64,000 nt of DNA from Branchiostoma floridae (lineage: Eukaryota; Chordata; Leptocardii; Amphioxiformes; Branchiostomatidae). The notes under the pieces are model-generated. The model made no database searches, was not told the DNA's origin, and was given only the letters and a program-made list of their open reading frames with translations. A program made the position numbers and the translations under genes. Position 1 is the first letter of the stretch. Every line of letters begins with the position of its first letter. Of the stretch, positions 37,901 through 47,273 are shown piece after piece. The stretch spans positions 21,320,948-21,384,947 of the forward strand of contig NC_049982.1 of the NCBI RefSeq assembly GCF_000003815.2. The letters are read 5' to 3'.

Positions 37901-40396
37901 TGTGTGAAATCAAGGTAATTCATTTTCAGGTATCCTTATAACCCCCATGTAGAGCCCAAATTAACATTTCCAATCAATTATGATATTTTTCACAGATGAT
38001 TTACAAGATGACAGGAGCAAAATCACGCGTCAGAGAACTTGACTCTCTGCTGTTTTGGCTTGAAACATAACTGAGCACACCCTTAGCAACGGCCTTAGCA
38101 ACAGTTTTGCTAACGATTCTGAAAGAAATGACGTAAAAAAAACACATTTCTGCATCTGTTACATGTTAAACATTTTAACACGATTCCTTGTACTTCTACT
38201 GATGTAATCAGAGTAAAATACTACAGAAAAGTAGGTTCTTTGCATCAGTTTTGTTGTGGAGTACGATCTGAAACCTCCTTAACAACAGCCTTAGCAACGG
38301 CCTTAGCAACGATATTGTCACTATAAGCTGGCAGATGTGTCATTCTTCACACATTCATATCTCCGGATTTCATTGATGGATTTCGATCATTTAAAGCTTA
38401 ATATGCAGAGAAGGATAGGTACGGTAAGTCTAACTCATCAGGCAAGGCCCCATAGGTAATGTGAATAAATGAACGATATTGGAAAGTAAAGTATATATTT
38501 TTCACCAGAAAATCACCAAAAAATATGATTTTAGGCAGTCATAATTTCGTGTTGAATCACAATGTCAAAAAGCAATTGATATTTCTATGATCCTCTTAGC
38601 AGGTTCTACCAGCCTGTGAATTTTCGTGGAAAAATATTGATGTTTAATTTTTTGCCCCTCCCCCTTATTGAAGACACGAAATTTCCAGATCATTTAGGTG
38701 GTGATAGGTTTGAAGGGTGATAGCCGGTAGAAAGCTACCATACCAGAATGGCTATCCCGTCAAAATATATGCCACAAGCCTTCTACTATTCAAAAATAAC
38801 AAGGAGAATTTGCCACCTCGGAGGTACCGATTTTTCCTCTGGCCCATGGACTAATACGTAGGTCGTTCGATCCCCGACCGAGTCATACCAAAGACTTTAA
38901 AAATGGTACTACATGCTGCTTTCTCTGCTTAGCACCCAGCATTCGGGAAAAAGTATTGAAGTTGAACACACACCACTACCAGTGGACTAGCCTTTACTGT
39001 AGTGATTGCACAGGGCAAACGTTACTGAAACGGAAATGGGCGCCGCCCTATGCGCCATCAGGCGCGGGAAGGACTTTGACTTTGACGTATATAATAGCGT
39101 CTGTAAGTTTTTATACAGTGCCTACCTGGTGAAATCACACTGTATGTATATACACTGCATATACAAACTTTAGTAGTAATTAAACTTCTTAGGCCAAACA
39201 AAAAACCTAGCGAAATAGTAATTTTCACGCAAATCAACCTTCTGCTAACTCGTATGAATCCCAGCTGGCTGAAACTACTTGTTTCTTGTGATAAGAGATA
39301 GCTAATAAGATGTCAATATCTTCCCTTGATACAAACGTTCCATGTTACTCATGTTTCATCACAATATGGTCATTCAAAGTTCCTGTAACCTCTCGATGTA
39401 TTTCAGCTACTTGTTCTTGAAAGACGGGGCCACCATCCAGCTCCCTGAGATAGCAGGAGCGACCATTCTCTGGGCGTGGTTACGCTATATTCTTACTCTG
39501 CTGTTTGGCCTTGCTCTGTGTGGATGTATCATCACCTTCATCGTGGTACGTGTCTTTTTATATGAACTAATGATGAACCCGTCATAACTCATTACGAAAT
39601 CAAGTTTCATTTTCAACTAGTCACTTGGCATTATTCTTTGTTACCTGTAATTAGTGGTGCGTACCTAAACCCCGGACTAGGAATTGGACCTAAAAATGTT
39701 TAGGTCCAAGTCCAAAAAAAAACCTAAACGTCCGGACTCAAGTCCGGATTTGCAAAAAGCTATCTATCACTTCTATCACACCTATTCTTGCTCTAAACCA
39801 TCTAAAACCTTCCATAGACAGTGAAATTTGCACTGGAAAAGGACAAAAAAACATTTCGTGTCTACACTGGCTGTATTTAATTTGCATGTATTTTTCACAT
39901 TGCATTTCAGTTCATGCTAACATGCAATTTTATATGCACCATCCCCCCTCCCCCTCAAAAAAGAAAACTTTCCAGCGAACATGATACGCAATGATGGATT
40001 CAGGTCCGGACCTGAACCTGAACTGCTGGACTTGAATCCGGCCTTGAACCTGAATATGAGTTTAGGTACGCACCACTACCTGTAATTCTTGCTTGAAGGT
40101 TTAGCATAACGTGATCAGTGCAGGGGTATCGCAACTAACAACTAACGTCAACATATCATCATTTATGTCATGATAACATCGTGATGACAGTTTCTTAATC
40201 GTCAAATATGACACAAAAATGATACATTTGTTTCGATACTATCTTTCAGATGACAACAAAGGATGTGCTGCCCTGGGTGTGTTTGGGTCTGTGCATTTTC
40301 TTCTTCCTTGTGCTCATTGCTTCGTACGCTACCAAAAGCCAGCGAGGCGAACAAACAGAAATACTTGCAGATACTGGGCCACGTGCAGCACAGTAA
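31994..40396 (+). CDS. Two-TM protein, copy A, with a frameshifted C-terminus
   Basis: Exon 1 is 31994-32124 (MVLIIRYGTQLFGKSDHF..., TKFYHVGYMPCAPEE). Exon 2 is 39407-39545 (SYLFLKDGATIQLPEIAGAT, then TM LTLLFGLALCGCIITFIV). Exon 3 is 40250-40396 (MTTKDVLPW, TM CLGLCIFFFLVLIAS). Phases agree (131+139, then phase 0). In exon 3, copy B reads SYVYKPKASEANKQ; copy A has a net 5-base loss at about 40330, so the tail becomes SYATKSQRGEQ and stops at 40396. The lost frame stays open to 40448 and would carry the SEADPLLAP end. Intron 1 is 7.3 kb because of nested transposons, against 441 bases in B. The gene may be a recent pseudogene or encode a variant tail. A candidate AATAAA lies at 40495-40500. 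Confidence 0.7.
34076..35007. mobile_element. Nested inverted-repeat element with TGTAACAAACGTTACC iterons
   Basis: The ends ctcgttctcatttaaatg (34076) and its near inverse ending at 35007 (atttcaatgagaacgag) define a ~0.93-kb element inside the 6.46-kb one. It has no coding frame. Inside it are three direct copies and one inverted copy of a 16-mer, annotated separately. Confidence 0.55.
34457..34837. repeat. TGTAACAAACGTTACC iterons, the last pair a perfect 32-bp palindrome
   Basis: The 16-mer occurs exactly at 34457-34472, 34640-34655 and 34806-34821. The third copy is followed immediately by its perfect inverse to 34837. Spacings are 183 and 166 bases. Such iterons inside a transposon are typical of transposase or host-protein binding sites; that role is inference. 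Confidence 0.8.
35715..36127. mobile_element. Pogo/Tigger-like MITE with TA target duplication
   Basis: The left end cagcagaagccgcttaattg and the right end, ending in cttctactg, are inverted over about 35 bases with few changes. Both are flanked by TA (35713-35714 and 36128-36129). Interior arms pair further (gattccgtgcaattaac and its inverse). The CAGTAGAAGCC-type terminus and TA duplication point to the Tc1/mariner-pogo group. It is non-coding. Confidence 0.8.
37231..37766. mobile_element. 536-bp MITE inserted in the right arm of the long-inverted-repeat element
   Basis: The left arm of the host element reads through the site without this sequence, so it serves as an empty site. The insert is flanked by gtgt (37227-37230 and 37767-37770). 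Ends attaaagtggcattccact and its inverse differ at two or three positions. There is no reading frame of note. The insertion is younger than the host element. Confidence 0.8.
39653..40077. mobile_element. 425-bp MITE with perfect 18-bp ends and a 10-bp target duplication
   Basis: The ends agtggtgcgtacctaaac (39653-39670) and its exact inverse (40060-40077) are flanked by acctgtaatt at 39643-39652 and 40078-40087. Copy B has a single acctgtaatt and no insert at about 58608. This empty site proves both insertion and duplication length. A 10-base duplication suggests a Mutator-like group. The interior shares caggtccggacctgaacctg with the MITE at 2993-3420. It sits in intron 2 of the copy A two-TM gene. 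Confidence 0.9.
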
Positions 40397-40828
40397 GATA
40401 CCGGTACAGGCGTCTGAGGCTGACCCCCTGTTGGCTCCAAGCGTCTGAATCCTGAAAACAACAACAACAACAAACAAACAGATGAATAAAACAAGGCGAG
40501 AGTTAGTGTAGTGATGCTGTGTCATCAGTCCCTGATGTTCCATGATAGAAAGTAGTTTGATGAAGTTATGGTTAGAATATGGTTAGAAATACTTATGAAA
40601 GTTGTCAACGACGATTCACAAACGTCCATACACACTTCATTCGCCGGAGAACAATCAAATCATTCGCGGCCATATGGACAAGTTGAAGGTTAGGTTTGTA
40701 GTGAGTACGCCGTCCGTAGTTGGCAAGACCCGGCTGGTATGAAGGGGATATACGTATACATTACGCGTATATGAGGAGAATGTAGTCACACAGACCACAT
40801 ACATTACATTTGCCAGGGTCCGATATCT

Positions 40829-42222
40829 AAGGCTTAGGTCACAATTCGAAAAAGGGGCCCTGCCGGGCAATTCACGGGCTGTTTTTTGGCACTTTCGGGC
40901 GTGACCCCTGCGTTGCCCTGTGGGACACCTCGCGGCTGCCGGGGTATTTTGAGGCCCGGCCGGGACCCTGGTTCAATTTAAGTCTGAGTTAAAATGAACC
41001 AGGGACCCGCTCGTACAACCACCCCGCGACCTAATCGTGACAACACCGAGACTGGCGAGAGGGACCCCTCCGGTTGCCGGCAGTCTGTCGGAATAAATTC
41101 GTTACGTCAAAGACCAGGTTTACGGAATAAAAGTGTGTAATTCGTAACACCGGGTCAAATATGTGACGTCACAGATCACGTGAAAGGACAAAAGCCGTGA
41201 ACTTACACGTATCACACAGTTCTCGTATTACAGTGGAGTTAAGTGCATAGCGCTATACCAAGGGAAAGGAGAAGACCAGGGGAAACAGCCCTTAGCCCAC
41301 TAGGCAGGCGGAAGAATTCAGCAACAGAAACTTCTGCAGACAAGGGCTGAACAGAGGGGGATAGGACAACACACCACGCAACAGACCACATAATAGATCA
41401 TAATAGGCTGTATCACTGAGAAGCAGAACGAACAGATAGCCTCCTTCATAGAAAGCTTCTATGTTTTTTACGATATTACAACCCCAGACTATAGAAACAA
41501 GCTGAAGAAAGATGTTTGGCTGAAGAAGGACGTTTCCTCTGCAATTGGCCGACGGAACGCCAAACTTGCAGTCATTCGGACCCATAAGCAATTTTTTTTT
41601 CGTTTTACAAATATAAAAACATAGGCCTCAACAGTTTGGCAAGTCATCCGCCGACATTAAAAATTCCAATAACATGTTTATTTAGTTTAGTTTAGAAACG
41701 TAACAGTGCCGCACGTCAGTGCGAGTGCGAGGAAAAGTTGGCGAAAAAAACCGTGCCGCAGTGAACGGACCCTGACGTACCGCACCAGTACTCCAAGTTC
41801 AATGATGCACTACCTTAAGTGAATGCAGGCAATGCTTGTTTTTATACCCCTTAAAGAGTGCCCACCAGGAGCCTGCCTGGTTCCCTGACGTTGTTCGCAG
41901 GGCATGCGGCAGGGACCCTACAACTGCCCCACCAGGCTGTGAGAGACAAACGTTACCCTGTCGGACCCCGCAGGGGTGACTACAGGACACCGTCAGAACA
42001 TCTGACGGGTGTCTGCCGGAGACGAACCTAGGAAGGTGGAAATTTTTTAAAGAAAAATGACGGGGTGCCCGCCGGAACACTCCGGGACCCCCATGGGACA
42101 GCGCGAAGGCAACGTTTGATTGTGACCACGACAGCCGGTAAACAGCCGGTGTCCGCCCGACTTCAGAGCCCGGCCGGGGCTACATCCCTGACGGGCACCG
42201 GGCCAATTGTGACCCTAGCCTT
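40829..42222. mobile_element. ~1.4-kb inverted-repeat element, copy A only
   Basis: Left end aaggcttaggtcacaatt and right end aattgtgaccctagcctta are inverted with two mismatches. Copy B goes straight from a gatatctgagcg-like flank to aagaacactgtttc with no insert. The interior is GC-rich, with words such as gggcccggccggg and cgggaccctgg. No transposase was recognised. Target duplication is TA or TAA and is ambiguous. Confidence 0.65.
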
Positions 42223-42279
42223 AACGGGGTAGTTCGGAACACTGTTTCTCCTTCCGAAAAAAAGAAAAGGGTTAAGAAT

Positions 42280-42784
42280 TGATTGATTGATGATTGATTG
42301 ATCTTATAGGGTAGTCCCTTCAGTCTAGATGACTGATTTCCAAGGGAGCCCTGAACATGTTCGCACATGTTTACACGGCGGGGTTATAACGCCCCTTAAG
42401 GGGTGACATACCCTTTCGGTGGTAAATCACCGTGTGGCTGATATGGTATGGAGGTTCGCCAGGCCTCCATCCGGGTGATTTGAAGTGAATCACCAACTCC
42501 AGACAGAAGGGTTTGTTCCATCTCACACCGCACCATCGCACGTGTGGGGGTTCTTTAACGTGCATGGGGTGTGACTCTCCCCATACACGGGACCTCCATT
42601 TAACGTCCTATCCGAGGGACGGCCCTAGCCGAAGCTAGGTACTCATTTTCACCTGAGTATAGTGAGGAAATTCGTGTAAAGTGCCTTTCCCAAGGGCACA
42701 AGATCGGTGACACGCAGCCGGATTTGAACCCGCAACCTCTCGGTCACGAGGCACAAATCCTGCCACTGCGCCAGGCGATCTCAC
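42280..42784 (-). mobile_element. tRNA-derived SINE with ttaagaat target duplication
   Basis: On the minus strand the element opens with tggcgcagtgg (A-box-like) and gcgggttcaaatcc (B-box-like) within 42705-42781. It runs through a non-tRNA body and ends in a (TCAA)n-type tail at 42280-42302. The 8-base ttaagaat flanks both sides (42272-42279 and 42785-42792). Copy B shows the uninserted form gagaataaatttaattt near 59255. A free-standing tRNA gene is unlikely because the tRNA-like part continues into the body. Confidence 0.8.
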
Positions 42785-43256
42785 TTAAGAATAACGTTAA
42801 TTTATCATGAATGAACAAATTTCAACACTGATGTTTGTTTCTTGGTCAATTATTTGTACCCGTATGTTGATTAGTCATCAGTAGAGACTAATATGACATA
42901 ATGTTATGATGACTACCAATATAGTAGTACGGATTAGAAGTCGATTGATAAGTAGTAAACTGTGGAAAACAGACTGCTTTGCACGTTATTTTTTTCTTGA
43001 AATCTCATCCATCGTGTGTATTTTCCTCCTTTGCACGCCGGATCTCGGGCAATGATATTTCGACATACTATGACGATAGGAACAACAAGTGTCCTATTAC
43101 TATACAAACTGAACATCTGCTTATCACAAACCACGCTTTATTCTATCTCACAACCCTAAAGCGAAACTGAACAGCAGTATTGGCGTGTGTGTCGAGAACA
43201 GATCAGTTTGATGAGGACAAGGTAGTTTGAATAACTTGCCAGAGGATTTTGTGACT

Positions 43257-43308
43257 GCGCAATGCATTCTGGGAAGCACCGTACAATGAATGACGTTCTG
43301 GAACGTCA
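43257..43308 (+). promoter_or_regulatory. ZNF143/Staf-type site plus TGACGTTC palindrome upstream of OTU gene A
   Basis: 43257-43277 in reverse complement reads gcttcccagaatgcattgcg, matching the known Staf/ZNF143 site with its TTCCCAGAATGCA core. Thirteen bases on, 43291-43308 is tgacgttctggaacgtca, with perfect 8-bp arms around a 2-base centre, CRE-like half sites and a TTCnnGAA word. Both are conserved in order and spacing at 61193-61244. They lie about 145-195 bases upstream of the start codon, where a promoter would be. Confidence 0.6.
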
Positions 43309-43451
43309 CAAACGTATCCTTGGAACGTCGCGACTTTGAGAGAGAAGGTTTTGAGTAAACAAACGTAAGACGAAGACGATAGTTCTTGAAAATACTTTCG
43401 TTTGAATCTTTGCGCGGAGATTTTTAATTTGTGCCAAAAGAAATCGTCAGT

Positions 43452-45574
43452 ATGGGTTGTAACTGGTCGAAATGTAAGATTAAACCTGCAGAAGCAGAAG
43501 CCGCTCCTCGGTCCTTGCCCAAAACCAGGTGAGTTGGTTTTAGACTGAATTATAGATCTACAAATGCTACTGTTCCACTATGCCGGGCAATAATTGTAAT
43601 GTTATTTCGTTCTATACGTAATGTGGGTGTTCTGTACCATTTAAAATCAGGAATGGCGCCAGAAGCTGAATGAAAAAACAATTTCAGACCAAGAGGATTA
43701 TTAACAAAACAGATTAAGCAAGAAAAAGCGGCCCACGACAGATAAGGAGGACCCAGATTATCAAACCCGAAAACACTGCACTTGACTAGTAATCATTCTT
43801 GGTCTGATTCATGGTCTCCAACCGGGTCGGTCACGACAATTGTTGGTGATCTTTAACTAGCTATCTAGTTATGTTTCAAGATCGCACTCGTCAAAAATCA
43901 GATATCGTATCATCTGGTTCCATTTTCCTGTCCTCCCGTTTCTCTTACTATCTCAAATTCTTCGCTTGCACTCAGTGCCTTTAAAGTGCCTTAGTTGGTA
44001 AATGTTGGGAACAGGCAGTATTATCTGATGTTGAGACGACAGTATTATCTTCTGGATGCAGGTTAGCTAGTCGGGCCAAAAAACAAGCTAGGAAGCTTCA
44101 GGCCAGGATTGCCAAGTGTTTGAAGAGAGGAGAGAAGAACGCCAAGAAGGTTGTCGAGTCGGCCCCATGCAATGCTAAGGAAACGTCTACAGATAAAGTA
44201 GTTGAGGATCCGGGCACAGTTCCACACCTTGCTAAGGCTCCGGCTCCAAATATGGTAGTAGATGATCCGGACACAATGCCACACATTGCTGAAGCAATGA
44301 ATCCAGATATGGAAGTTGAGGGTCCCAACACATTGCCACTCATTGCTGAAGCAAGGAATCCAGATATGGAAGTTGAGGGTCCCAACATAGTGCCACTCAT
44401 TGCTGAAGCAAGGAATCCAGATATGGAAGTTGAGGGTCCCAACACAGTGCCACTCATTGCTGAAGCAAGGAATTCAGATATGGAAGTTGAGGGTCCCAAC
44501 ATAGTGCCACTCATTGCTGAAGCAAGGAATCCAGATATGGAAGTTGAGGGTCCCAACACAGTGCACAAAATTGCTGAGGCAAGGAATCCAGATATGGAAG
44601 TTGAGGGTCCCAACGTAGTGCCACTCATTGCTGAAGCAAGGAATCCAGATATGGAAGTTGAGGGTCCCAACACAGTGCACAAAATTGCCGAGGCAAGGAA
44701 TCCAGATATGGAAGTTGAGGGTCCCATCATAGTGCCAAACCTTGCTGAGGCAAGGAATCCAGATATGGACGTTGAAGGTCCGAACACAGTGGCATACCTT
44801 GCTGAGTCAAAAGATCCAAATACCGTAGTTGAAGATTCAAACACAGTCTCACACTCAAATGAAGTACCGGTTCCGAATTTTGAAATTGAAGATCCAGGCC
44901 AAATTCCAAACCTTGTTGAGGCAACCGATATGAAAATAGTGCTTGAGGACCCAGATCCAAGAATGGTGGCTGAAGACACGACAACGGAGCATTCCAGACG
45001 TCTCAGACGATCCATATCCGTCGGCCAGCTTTCCTTCCGTCACAAACGGAAGTCGATCTTCAAGTCACGGAGTGACAGACTTCTTCTGGAAGAGCGGATA
45101 GCAAGTTTAGGGTACGAGCGGGACCGAGTGCCGGGAGACGGAAACTGCCTGTTTTGGGCGGCCGCCAGGCAGTTGTGTAGAGGACAACCACGGGTCACTA
45201 CTACTGCGCAGGAGCTGAGACAAGATCTGGTGAAGTACATCAAGTCCCAAGCCGACTCCTACATCCCGTTCCTCGTAGGGGGGGCAAAGGCGTTCTGGAA
45301 GCAGTTAGACAAGCTGTCGGCGGAGGGACAATGGTCCACAGACCTGGCTGATGCCTTGCCGCATGCCCTAGCGAACTTCACTTCAAGGAGTGTCATCCTT
45401 ATCACGAGTAAGCCCAATCAGCCTACTATTTCTATCACACCTGACAGCGGCAACGAGTCCGGTACCCCTGTAGTACTGTCATATTCCGCCAGGTGGGGCG
45501 TAGAGCATTACGATGCCGTCATCCAAAAGAACGAGGAGAGGTCTGATCCAGAGCACGGATCAACAGCAATATGA
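43452..45574 (+). CDS. Acylated OTU-family cysteine protease (probable deubiquitinase), copy A, 529 aa
   Basis: Exons are 43452-43528 and 44062-45574, joined in phase 2. The N-terminus is MGCNWSKCK: Gly2 for N-myristoylation and Cys3/Cys8 for palmitoylation, as in Src-family kinases. A basic stretch (RAKKQARKLQARIAK) follows. Residues ~106-276 are nine 19-aa acidic repeats. A basic linker (RRLRRSIS, RHKRK) leads into the C-terminal OTU domain, ~370-515, with the PGDGNCLFWAA motif (Asp385, Cys388) and EHYDAV (His508). OTU proteases cleave ubiquitin chains; this one should do so at membranes. The domain is compact and near-identical in copy B. Chain preference is unknown. The 3' flank contains a donor-like site at 45714, so the transcript may be spliced after the stop. 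Confidence 0.88.
44300..44812 (+). repeat. In-frame 57-bp coding repeat, nine units (NPDMEVEGPNTVPLIAEAR)
   Basis: Units start every 57 bases and encode 19 residues. Variation is mainly at PNT/PNI/PNV and PLIA/HKIA. Diverged half-units flank the array on both sides. Composition is acidic with regular hydrophobic positions. The matching array in copy B has a different unit sequence and twelve copies. Confidence 0.9.
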
Positions 45575-46375
45575 AAACAGGACAGAGACGCCGCCTCCCA
45601 CGATGATTATATCGCCACTAAACATGACCGGAGAGCGAAGATTTCCCTGTACGACCCGGTCACCGCTGTTTTCAGCACATCACCGTGGTGGCAACTGAGG
45701 GGTCCCTGTTAAAGGTAAGATTGTTTCAGGTAGTCTAAAATATACTAGTATTGTATGAAAACCAATAATGTTAGATGCGGTCAATCTGATATAAACCACC
45801 ATCTAACGTTATCTCAGCCCATAAACTTGGCTTACGACCCTTTACCTTAATACGTTCTAATTATGTTTAACTTAACCTTTGATGCCTAGTGACGAGTGAT
45901 AGTCCACAGATGACAAATAGAATGAAGCCATATGGAATCACTTAAGGTTCACAGAATGTAGGCTTTACGCTATTTTTGAAAATACAAAACATTTGCTTGG
46001 TGAATAATATTAAGGTTATTGTACATTTCTGCACAGAAATCGTCCGTGCAGTCCTCTCGACAGGCCACATGGGTCTACTGACAAGAACAGATAGGTGGCG
46101 CAAATAGACAGTTCATCAGTACCGGCTTCGGGATTGCTGCTGTGGCTATGGGCGCTTGCCATTTGGTCCTGTGAGGATATCATTCAGGAATGGCTGTGAA
46201 GTCCCTGTTGCTACGCTACGACTCGGAAAACACTTTCTCTGTGTCACACAGGTGAGCTATCAGGAGTGACAGATTGATTGGTTGATAAGTTTAGCCATTA
46301 CATCATGTTAAACGTTGAAACAAGATATGACGTCAATTCCCAAATGTTGTCTTTCCAGAACATATACTCTACAGT
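45575..46375. other. 3' flank of OTU gene A
   Basis: 45575-45918 is almost identical to 63656-64000. Beyond that copy B is outside the window. A consensus donor (aaag|gtaaga) lies at 45713/45714, suggesting a 3' UTR intron or a further exon. No other gene is supported up to the minisatellite. Confidence 0.5.
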
Positions 46376-47273
46376 GTAAAGTGGCACCACCTGGGTCCCC
46401 AAGACTCGACAGTAAAAAGTGGCACCACCTGGGTCCCCAAGACTCGACAGCGTAAAGTGGCACCACCTGGGTCCCCAAGACTCGACAGTGTAAAGTGGCA
46501 CCACCTGAGTACCCAAGACTCGACAGTGTAAAGTGGCACCACCTGGGTCCCCAAGACTCGACAGCGTAAAGTGGCACCACCTGGGTCCCCAAGACTCTAC
46601 AGTGTAAAGTGGCACCACCTGAGTACCCAAGACTCGACAGTAAAAAGTGGCACCACCTGGGTCCCCAAGACTCGACAGTGTAAAGTGGCACCACCTGGGT
46701 CCCCAAGACTCGACAGTGTAAAGTGGCACCACCTGGGTCCCCAAGACTCGACAGTGTAAAGTGGCACCACCTGGGTCCCCAAGACTCGACAGTGTAAAGT
46801 GGCACCACCTGGGTCCCCAAGACTCGACAGTGTAAAGTGGCACCACCTGGGTCCCCAAGACTCGACAGTGTAAAGTGGCACCACCTGGGTCCCCAAGACT
46901 CGACAGTGTAAAGTGGCACCACCTGGGTCCCCAAGACTCGACAGTGTAAAGTGGCACCACCTGGGTCCCCAAGACTCGACAGTGTAAAGTGGCACCACCT
47001 GGGTCCCCAAGACTCGACAGTGTAAAGTGGCACCACCTGGGTCCCCAAGACTCGACAGTGTAAAGTGGCACCACCTGGGTCCCCAAGACTCGACAGTGTA
47101 AAGTGGCACCACCTGGGTCCCCAAGACTCGACAGTGTAAAGTGGCACCACCTGGGTCCCCAAGACTCGACAGTAAAAAGTGGCACCACCTGAGTACCCAA
47201 GACTCGACAGTGTAAAGTGGCACCACCTGAGTGCCCAAGACTCTACAGTGTAAAGTGGCACCACCAGAGTCCC
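46376..47273. repeat. 38-bp minisatellite, about 23 units
   Basis: The unit reads gtgtaaagtggcaccacctg followed by ggtccccaagactcgaca. Copies 46454 and 46492, for example, are exactly 38 apart. Central units (about 46680-47160) are nearly identical, while edge units vary (gagtacccaag, cagcgtaaag, cagtaaaaag). Because 38 is not a multiple of three and the unit lacks reverse-strand stops, all three minus frames stay open for hundreds of codons; these are not genes. Confidence 0.95.

Larger units (their letters stand above)
32396..38853. mobile_element. 6.46-kb element with ~1.2-kb terminal inverted repeats
   Basis: The left arm, 32396-33627, is the reverse complement of the right arm, 37101-38853, once a 536-bp insertion is removed from the latter. 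Outer ends are tagtccatgggccag and its inverse. Flanks read ggtata and atacg, giving a 2-3 base TA/ATA target duplication. The ~3.4-kb core has no transposase frame. Arms contain repeated cgttgctaaggc words. It sits inside a SINE within intron 1 of the copy A two-TM gene. It is a foldback-like or long-TIR non-autonomous transposon of unassigned superfamily. Confidence 0.8.
32346..39085 (+). mobile_element. tRNA-derived SINE split by a 6.46-kb insertion
   Basis: The head (gatgcaatggccgagtgggtagagtg, A-box-like) is at about 32346-32395. The remainder resumes at 38854 with ggtcgttcgatccccgacc (B-box-like), continues through gagtcataccaaagacttt, and ends in actttgactttg. Another copy of the same SINE, missing its B box, is at 60581-60793. 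Copy B of the block keeps only the first ~25 bases of the head at 58149-58176, so the SINE predates the A/B split or was partly deleted in B. The possible target duplication is acgtata-like. Confidence 0.7.
23370..45918 (+). repeat. Duplicated block, copy A (LRR receptor, two-TM, OTU)
   Basis: Gene order, strand and intergenic sequence match copy B from 48.22 kb to the window end. The left edge is where similarity fades, near 23370 and 48223 (shared word gagcgcttgttgtac). The right edge is at least 45918, matching base 64000. Copy A is longer mainly because of transposon insertions at 24.5-25.1, 32.4-38.9, 39.65-40.08, 40.83-42.22 and 42.28-42.78 kb. Confidence 0.85.

Noticed and set aside
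42705-42781. Free-standing tRNA gene on the minus strand
   Set aside because: A- and B-box words fit, but the sequence continues into a SINE body with tail and target duplication.
46376-47273. Possible CRISPR array (38-bp direct repeats)
   Set aside because: Units abut with no unique spacers, and the setting is an animal genome.
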